Under the pieces are notes generated by a model that ran no database searches, had not been told where the DNA came from, and saw only the letters and a program-made list of their open reading frames with translations. The position numbers and the translations under genes were made by a program. Positions 57,467 to 64,000 of a DNA stretch of 64,000 nucleotides are shown here, piece by piece; position 1 is the stretch's first letter; each line of letters starts with the position of its first letter. This DNA is from Adiantum capillus-veneris (taxonomy: Eukaryota > Streptophyta > Polypodiopsida > Polypodiales > Pteridaceae), in assembly GCA_014529385.2 (NCBI GenBank), contig CM043960.1, positions 30,691,396-30,755,395 of the forward strand, given 5' to 3'.

Positions 57467-60232
57467 ATGTCTCTTCGCGACATAACCAATGAATCACCTG
57501 CGCCGTCATCTACTAGGTCAACTAATGTCAGTTTGCATCTATCGATCGAATTTGCTCCCACAAAAAAAAAATGACGAGAAAGCATCTCAACCGGTATCCG
57601 TACGATGATTTCGAGGAGAAACCAATGTTGACTTGTGGCTTGATGGAGGGTTGTATCCAAAAGATCCGCTCGTGGGCAGTCATCCGACATTCTATAGACT
57701 CCCAAGCTTAATCAAATATGTGGGAGAAGGAGAACGTGGTCTTCTTGGGTATTGTAAGAGATTGGACTCCAATCACGCAGGTGCGTCGGCATATTTCCAA
57801 CAACAATGTCAAGTGTTACACATTCATTCCACAAATCTCCAACAACAACTACATTCCATAGAGAAACAACTCAAAGATCTTAAAGAGGAGATGAAAGCTA
57901 CAGAAACTGAGATAACTAAGCTATAGATTGCAATGATGCACCTAAAAGCCACTCCATTTGGCATGCGTGAGCGTAAGAGGGAGTTCTCTTCCATTGAAAA
58001 CTTAGCCTCTAATGGAGGGGCACGTAAGAAGAGAATCACGGCAACCAGGTATTTTTTTAAATTCACAGTGTTCATAACTCTCAAATAATTTCCATCAATT
58101 TGTAACTCGGTTCACCTTTTGAAATAGGACATATATACAAGATGTGTGTGGAAGTTTTAGACAAGAGGAACGTTGCAATCTTCTCCTAGGATGCATCTCA
58201 AAGGAAGATATACTTTACATCATAGGTTGTGAAAAGGCCAAACACATGAAAGATGCCATCACAAAGGAGATCCTAAAAAAGATCTCTAACCTTGTGTTTG
58301 AGGATGATGTCCAGAGCTTGTGATGAGGTTGGGATCAGCACAAATGCATACCATGCACTTCATGGATTGATGAAAGATGCATTACGAGAGCAAGGCATCA
58401 CCGAGAATTTACTTCCTATTCCACATAGGGTCCGACTTGCAAAAAAAGCAAACAATGATCTCGTTCGGGAATCCCTTGGCGAATACAAACACATTGAAGG
58501 ATCCATAGTGTACTCTTCCATGAGTGCCAAGTCACGTGGTAAAGGGAGGCAATACTATTCAACAATATTTTTGTTGACTTGAAACGACAACAACGAGCTA
58601 CGGTTAAATTTTATGCTTTGTCTCCACAAGGTAATACAAATTGTAATGTCATTTTTTATTTGTATTGAATATCATTTAGTATAACAATTCAATTTCTGTG
58701 TTGTTTCAGTACTTGGAGAGAAGCTCATATTTATTCTTAAGCTAGATGAATGTCAAATTGTCAAAGGACGGAGATTGGAACGTATGAGTGTGACACTCAT
58801 GAATGAGGCAATGTTTTTTGCAAAAGTCGATGCTATCGGTGATCATTCTCAGAAACCATCATTTAGTGTACAATCGGAAAAAGAAATATGGTGGTTAGGA
58901 GCTTTTGAAGTTCCGAAAGAGACTCATGAGGTGTTGGCATGGGTCTTCTCTATGATCCCGTGGATCACAGAGGTTATTAAGGCACAACTAGAGGGAGAAA
59001 ATCTAGAAGTAGATGGAGTAGATACATTTGATGTTGAGTGGCACTTAGGAGGTGATCTAAAAACAATCAAATGTATACTTGGGTGTAAACAAGGTGCTTC
59101 ATCACTTCTTCCTTGTCCATATTGTGTACGAGGATACAAGGAGAGTACTCGTGGCTCCACGTCTTCAAAGAAAACTGTCAAGGGAAGTCAGGCAACAGGG
59201 TCAATGGATGATGATGCAAGGGATTGGGTGTGCTCGGTGTTGAAGTGTCCTATCATGGAGGTCCCCAATCGGTCGACAAAAGATAAAACATGGCATCCCA
59301 TTATCAATTTTCCACTTACAAATGTACACTTTTGCACTTTGCATGCCTTTATGCGTATATTTGATCGCTTGTTAAAGCTTCACATAGACTACGCTTTCAC
59401 AATGAAACCACTTTCCAGATCCGTGGAAGCCATTGGAATAGTTGAAGCAATTCTAAATTCAATTGGATATCATGGTGGCAATGTTTCTATCATCGGTGAG
59501 GTGGAAAATATGCATGAAGTGCCACAAAAAGTATCTATGAATGGTGTGAAAGCACGTAGGTTTTTCAAGAAACCAGAGATGCGAAAGGAGAGGGGTGAGG
59601 AGGATGCTCCATGGGAGCTATGGAAAGCGCTTTGCAAGTGTACGACCGATCAAGATTCAAATCCCGTGCTTGTAAATCTGCGTAGGCAAGTGTGGCACCA
59701 CTTGGAGTTAGTGCTTCAAATCATGTGGAAACCCCAAACCACGAGCGAGCAACAAAATTTGTTCAAAGATCACATTTCGAATTTCACTAAAGCATTTGTG
59801 CAAGCATGGGGAGAGAGCAATATCACACACTACATGGTAATTTACTTTGTTCATTTCAAATTTTGATGCTATACATAAATATTTATTTGATCTAAGCATT
59901 TTTTCTTGATGCAGCATATTTTGTATGCGCATGGAGCATTATTTATGTCAAAATATGGTTCATTAGACATGTGGAGCACTCAAGGAATGGAAAAATCACA
60001 TTATCGAGCCAAAGGTGTTTACTTTAAAAATACACGTCACGGTGGTGGAACTACGAGATCCAACTACATGAAGGAGATGTTTGATTGGTTCTTTCGTTGT
60101 TCTTTGGGGAGATGTCATGCCATAGAGAGAGCACGAAAGTCAAGTCTTGCCAAGGAGGTTAGGAGACAATCTCGACTTACTGCTAAAGAGAAATGGAGAA
60201 ACTCCACCGGACCCCTTAATCATGCTAGGTGA
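57467..60232 (+). pseudogene. Transposase-like protein of an unnamed family (putative DDE)
   Basis: ATG at 57467 (MSLRDITNESPAPSS), then a 10-A run where the frame slips. Exons are joined by three good introns: 58049-58127, 58631-58709 and 59837-59914 (79, 79 and 78 nt, GT-AG, phases consistent). An N-terminal coiled coil (LQQQLHSIEKQLKDLKEEMK) precedes DEVGISTNAYHALHGLMKD. The core has KLDECQIVKGRRLERMSVTL, VEWHLGGDLKTIKCILGCKQ then CPYC, and YGSLDMWSTQGMEKSHYRAK. From memory these three motifs match a widespread unnamed eukaryotic family (GDG..KRL / LGGDxKFL..CxWC / QGVEKxN). Asp, Asp and Glu at these sites could form a DDE catalytic triad; this is inference. A stop at 57924 and shifts near 58310 and 58560 make this copy a pseudogene. 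Confidence 0.75.
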
Positions 60233-60500
60233 CGTGAAAATCGTCATAGAGTGGGCAAACGTTGGTTACCCAACATGTAAAACAAATGATGCTATGCAAT
60301 GTAATGTTTATGTTTGTAGATGTCTTTGTTGAGTTGCATATAATACTTCTCCATTTATCCATTTTTTGTTTTTTATATTTTGATGATATTAAGAGTTTTT
60401 TTAATTGGCCTAGTCAAGTGTGAAGAGACCTTTTTTTTAAAACATAGAGGGCTTTTAGAGAAGAGGGAGTCTCATTTTCAATCTTGCCCCTTCTTACACA

Positions 60501-61340
60501 ATGGCACGCACAAAGCAAACAGCAAGAAAAGATCAACCTTTTTTTGCTCACCCTCACTCATCCGTCCAAGGTGCTCAAAAACCACCTTGGATACACAAAC
60601 AAGATCTCTTAGAAGAGATGGAGAGGGAATGGTCAGGTGAAGAGCAACAAGATGGACAACCTTCACGCAAGAAGAAACGGGTAGTGACATCAGACACAGA
60701 AACCGAAACGGACAACGAAGCACAAAGCCCACCATGGAGCGGACAGGAGATCCCAAGCAATCATCGAGTTCCGGCTGGGAAGACATTGCCACATGGCTTC
60801 GGCGCTTTACCGTCAGATCAGCCTAGAGGTGATCATGGGTTACTAAATGAAGAGGATTTTGAGGATGTAGAAGACGAGCTAGTTGGAGCGCAGGGTGGAG
60901 TTGAAGAGCCAGTCGGAGCACATGGTGGCCTTGAAGATGCGTAAGCTCCTCCTCGCAAGCCCTCTCGTAGAAAGAAAAAGTTTTTCAAGGTTCACCCTTG
61001 CAAGGCCCATGTCCCAGATCCTACCATCCCTCAACAATGGGCTCCTGCTATGAAGCGACGCATTCCAAAGGAGTTGCAAGAGATTCGTCACTATCAAAAA
61101 ACTTCAGACCTTCTCATCCGCAAGGCACCATTCGCAGGTTTGGTGAAAGAGATCATGCAAAGTTATCGAATGGCGTTTTGAGTTCAAGGTATCGCCGTAG
61201 AACCTCTGCAAGAAGCGGCAGAATATCATCTAATTTCTCTTTTTGAAGACACCAACTTGTGTGCTATTCATGCAAAACAGGTGACAATAATGCCCAAGGA
61301 TTTAGCTCTTGCGCGTCGAATCGGAGGAGAGAGAGATTGA
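60501..61340 (+). pseudogene. Histone H3-like gene with a long linker between tail and fold
   Basis: One frame, 279 residues plus stop, with in-frame stops at 60942 (TAA, codon 148) and 61179 (TGA, codon 227). Residues 1-10 are MARTKQTARK, identical to the canonical H3 start including Lys4 and Lys9. Residues 11-185 are a foreign linker with RKKKRVV, Asp/Glu-rich stretches and a repeated VGA(Q/H)GG unit. The fold follows: ELQEIRHYQKTSDLLIRKAP, FAGLVKEIMQSYRMAF, then after the [43 protein letters not shown] and RIGGERD. Loop 1 has the canonical length, so it is not CENH3-like. The TGA falls at the codon for H3 Arg83. No intron. A histone-tail fusion captured near a transposase-like gene is the most striking feature here. 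Confidence 0.9.
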
Positions 61341-61459
61341 ATTTGACTTTTATGCAATTTTGGCAATGTAAAGATATCTTTTTGAAATATAACGAGTCGT
61401 GGCTTTTTCAAATATAACGATTTGTGTACATTTGTGTTTTAATTGATATAAGTAAAACT

Positions 61460-61463
<4 letters not shown>

Positions 61464-61528
<65 letters not shown>
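61464..61528. repeat. (AG)n microsatellite
   Basis: About 32 AG units in the 3' flank of the H3-like gene. Confidence 0.97.
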
Positions 61529-61530
<2 letters not shown>

Positions 61531-61568
61531 TGGATAGAAGAGCTGTCAACCAAGTGTGGTTGATTGAA

Positions 61569-61791
61569 TAACCAAAAAAGGCATAATATCATTGTATTCT
61601 TGTAAACTTAACCTAAAGAAAGTTTAAAAAGGCTGTCTAGGGGCCTGCCGCAAAGGCGCGGGAGAAGGCAAAAGTAAAAGTTACTTTTGCCTTCTCGCGC
61701 GCCTCTGCGGCAGGCCCCTAGACAGCCTTTTTAAACTTTCTTTAGGTTAATTTTACAAGAATATAATGATATTATGTTTTTTTTGGTGTTA
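61569..61791. repeat. Foldback element 3 (MITE-like), GC-rich core
   Basis: Inverted arms of about 110 bp with a 2-base loop at 61679-61680. Inner parts are nearly perfect (AAAAGGCTGTCTAGGGGCCT and GAGAAGGCAAAAGTAA with complements); outer parts (CATAATATCATT) differ slightly. It lies between the convergent genes and would form a long hairpin in their 3' transcripts. Confidence 0.93.
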
Positions 61792-62054
61792 TTTATATGA
61801 AAAAAACTCTTTATTTTGATTCAGAGAATTGCACAATCGTATCACAAGATAGAACCAATCACGTACTGTCTATTGTACTATAAACTCAATACAAAAGATG
61901 TAAAGTACCAGTTAAAATCAATTCCCATTCGAAATTTGAAATAACGAAGTACAAAGATGTGATATATCTCATTAAAAATTTGAAGGAGTTGATTACAAGA
62001 TTTATGTTGCTATTGAGTGCTTGATCCATCTAAGATATGGCGAGCAATGTTTTC

Positions 62055-63566
62055 TCAGCGCTCTTGGGTACAGGGAAGTTGTTTGTGCAGCTCATCCCAA
62101 GCAATTTGTTCCACATTGCTTAGACCTACAGCTTGGCTTAAGGCCACGTTACAAAGCACACGACCACGAATGTGTGTCGCAAATGCAGCATTGGCCAGAT
62201 ATTTATTTACAAGATATATAACTTGGGAGGCTTGAGATATGGTTGACCGGCATAGGATGCGGCTCATTGCTTTCATCATTGACACCCAAAATTGACCACA
62301 AGGAGTGTACTCCTTCTGGATTATCGCAAAGCCGTCTTGGGGGAGCTTGACAAGGTAATGCGGAAGAGACGACTGCCATCCAAAAGCTTGGCGCCTACCA
62401 TCTCCTCCCCGACCTGCATGCTCATCCAGCTCCACAACATTCTACAAAGAAATCAATAGGTAAATAAGATTTCAGAATGCAACAATGAAAATTAACGTAA
62501 TCAAAAAACAAAAATTAATTAATACCTCTTGTTTTTCGTTGTCCTCATCGTTTATGCCTTTGCTGTCAAGAGAAATAGATGAATTGGGAGCCATAGCGAC
62601 ACTCACAAGTTCATCTATATGAACAGGCATAGGAGTGCATTGGGCTTCAAGCAATGCGTGTGTAGCTACAAACTCATCCTCTGACACAGATGAGTGTGGT
62701 GCATCTATCACTGCCACCATTGCCAACTCCACTGTATCTACCACACTCTCTCCAAGGGGAAGGAGGCTTCGATCTAAAGGATCGGAGGAGGGGTCAATGG
62801 CAGAGGACTCTACAGTGGCACAGAGGATGGACAGACACTCATCCATGCGGATGTCAAAAGTCTTTTCAAGATCATGTAAAAACAAATATTCCTCCCCATT
62901 TATGACAATTAGGGAGAGGTGTTCAAAAAAAACCTCCGGAGTTAATGTCTCCTCTGGCGCATCTGCAACGGGCTTAAAGGATGCTTCTGCACCCTCATCA
63001 CCCATGGATTTGGCGGCATCCATGACACCTCCTGGGTAGGTTGGGCAAGAATATTTCCCTCTTTGCTTGCATCCCAGGGCGCTGTAATGGGCTCCTTTGT
63101 GTCCTTGACGACACCCCCAAGGCGCAAATGAGGCAAACTCACCTCAGATCTTTCAGGCTCCTCCGCAAGAAGAAACACAAAAGTCGCCAAGCGACTTAGA
63201 ACTGGGTGCCAACCTTCTTCTTTTTCAAACGTGAATCTTCAATGTACTGACCTGCCTCACCCGCAATTACACAAAATCATTGAAGCCGCTGGGTGAAAGG
63301 CCGATTGCCTTTGTGTATGTAGCGAAGCAAATCGCATGGAATCCACAATTCCCCTTGTCCGAAAATTGGTACAGCATACTTGTCAATGTAGAATTCAAAA
63401 AATTCCAAGATAGGCTGAAAAGATTGGTTGTTTAGGTTGCGTTCACATCAGGGAATTGGGTGAAGAAATTGTGAAGATCATCACGATCTTGCCACTCGGT
63501 TGTTTGTAAAAACGCTTGGAAGCATTGTAACACTGTGGCTTCGGGAGGGGTGGAGGAGAATGCCAT
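62055..63566 (-). pseudogene. Convergent gene of unknown function with one intron
   Basis: Starts MAFSSTPPEATVLQCFQAF at 63566, about 100 bp after a good TATA box. Pieces in order: DDLHNFFTQFPDV; then, after a shift, FEFYIDKYAVPIFGQGELWI and RPFTQRLQ followed by a stop (63283); KKEEGWHPVLSRLATFVFLL; and, after another shift, a 166-codon block from 63023 (FFEHLSLIVINGEEYLFLHD and acidic, Ser-rich sequence). An 84-nt intron (62442-62525, GTATTAATT to TTTGTAG) joins it in phase to a last exon (GGDGRRQAFGWQSSLPHYLV, VNKYLANAAFATHIRG) ending at 62055. I recognise no domain. Intron size and decay level resemble the transposase-like gene, so it may be that unit's second gene. Confidence 0.6.
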
Positions 63567-63668
63567 AATGCTAGCTCTTAAGGTAGGAATGCAAAGAGTG
63601 CTAGAGCTCAAATGAGAGTGTGAACAGGCTATGTAGGTGAATTGTGAAAATGGTAGGGTTTAGAAGGC

Positions 63669-63678
63669 TTTATATAGC
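63669..63678 (-). promoter_or_regulatory. TATA box of the convergent gene
   Basis: GCTATATAAA on the minus strand, about 103 bp before the ATG at 63566, with a plausible transcript leader of CT-rich sequence between. Confidence 0.7.
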
Positions 63679-63679
63679 G

Positions 63680-64000
63680 CCCCCCCCCCCCCCCCCCAAA
63701 AAGAAAAAAAAAATCTAATAACAATAATTAAAATATTAAACAATTTTCATGAAGTAACACAAATAACAAGAAGTTATAAAAAACTTTCAAATTAAATTAC
63801 AATCATTTAACTCTAAAAATACATCACTACGACTTTAAGATAATGTGCATTGCCAAAATTTGATACAACCATTTGCTTGAACTTACAGTTGTGATATTAT
63901 AATAAATTTAAGTACAAAACATAACTACTCTAATGATAAAATCAAATTCTCTTTCGTCGTCCACGCCTTTTCAATTTGAATTGTGCTCTCCATGCAGCTA
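63680..64000. other. Poly-C tract and AT-rich sequence to the window end
   Basis: A run of about 18 C (63680-63697) directly upstream of the TATA box, then poly-A and AT-rich sequence. The last 60 bases (CGTCGTCCACGCC) could begin another feature cut by the window edge. No gene supported. Confidence 0.6.

Noticed and set aside
57467..60232. CACTA-, hAT- or MULE-type transposase
   Set aside because: None of the tnp2, hAT dimerisation or MULE motifs is present; the core motifs fit a different family.
60941..60990. GTAAGC at 60941 as a 5' splice site that removes the first stop
   Set aside because: Nearby AG sites give introns of only 30-50 nt, shorter than the 78-84 nt seen in neighbours, and the frame continues in phase through the stop.
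60501..61340. H3-like gene as a centromeric CENH3
   Set aside because: Loop 1 has the canonical length and the late fold ([12 protein letters not shown]) is close to ordinary H3; CENH3 usually has a longer loop 1 and divergent helix 2.

Overview
The window is repeat-rich nuclear DNA of a land plant. Plant retrotransposon lineages (Ty3 chromovirus, Tat/Athila-like Ty3, Ty1/copia), a CACTA transposon with plant-type TNP2 domains, initiator-tRNA-Met-type primer sites and introns of 78-84 nt support this. A fern or another large-genome non-seed plant is my guess only. I see no intact host gene, rRNA, tRNA or CRISPR array.

Positions 1-40284 are a nested stack. The host is a Ty3 chromovirus on the + strand (element B): gag-protease at 2-933, RT-RNase H at 19437-20735, integrase-chromodomain at 37041-38312, 3' LTR at 38669-40284. 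Into it went element A (959-19431, minus strand, Tat/Athila-like Ty3, ATGAT target duplication) and element C (20974-37040, plus strand, no recognisable polymerase, TGCGA/TGCAA flanks). Element C was in turn hit by a CACTA transposon (29175-34028, TAG duplication). Element A also contains an LTR of the B family in reverse orientation (1970-3607). Almost all reading frames are broken, many by C-to-T or G-to-A changes.

Positions 40285-46969 hold a copia gag remnant, long CT/GT microsatellites and sequence I cannot assign. Positions 46970-56572 hold a second Ty3 chromovirus (element D) with a tRNA-Met primer site, gag, protease, RT, RNase H, integrase and chromodomain. A second LTR-like block with its own primer-site-like sequence follows, then about nine tandem copies of an AT-rich repeat of about 151 bp. 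A short gag-start-like repeat lies on both sides of element D.

Positions 56811-63700 are different and the most interesting part. After two abutting foldback palindromes come (1) a multi-exon + strand gene of a transposase-like family with acidic motifs that could form a DDE site, (2) a + strand reading frame that opens with the first ten residues of histone H3 (MARTKQTARK), runs through a long charged linker and ends in a clear H3 histone fold, broken by two in-frame stops, (3) another foldback element, and (4) a convergent minus-strand gene with a good TATA box and an 84-nt intron. They may be parts of one mobile unit that captured a histone H3 gene, or neighbours by chance. No unit ends are visible, so joint mobility is inference.
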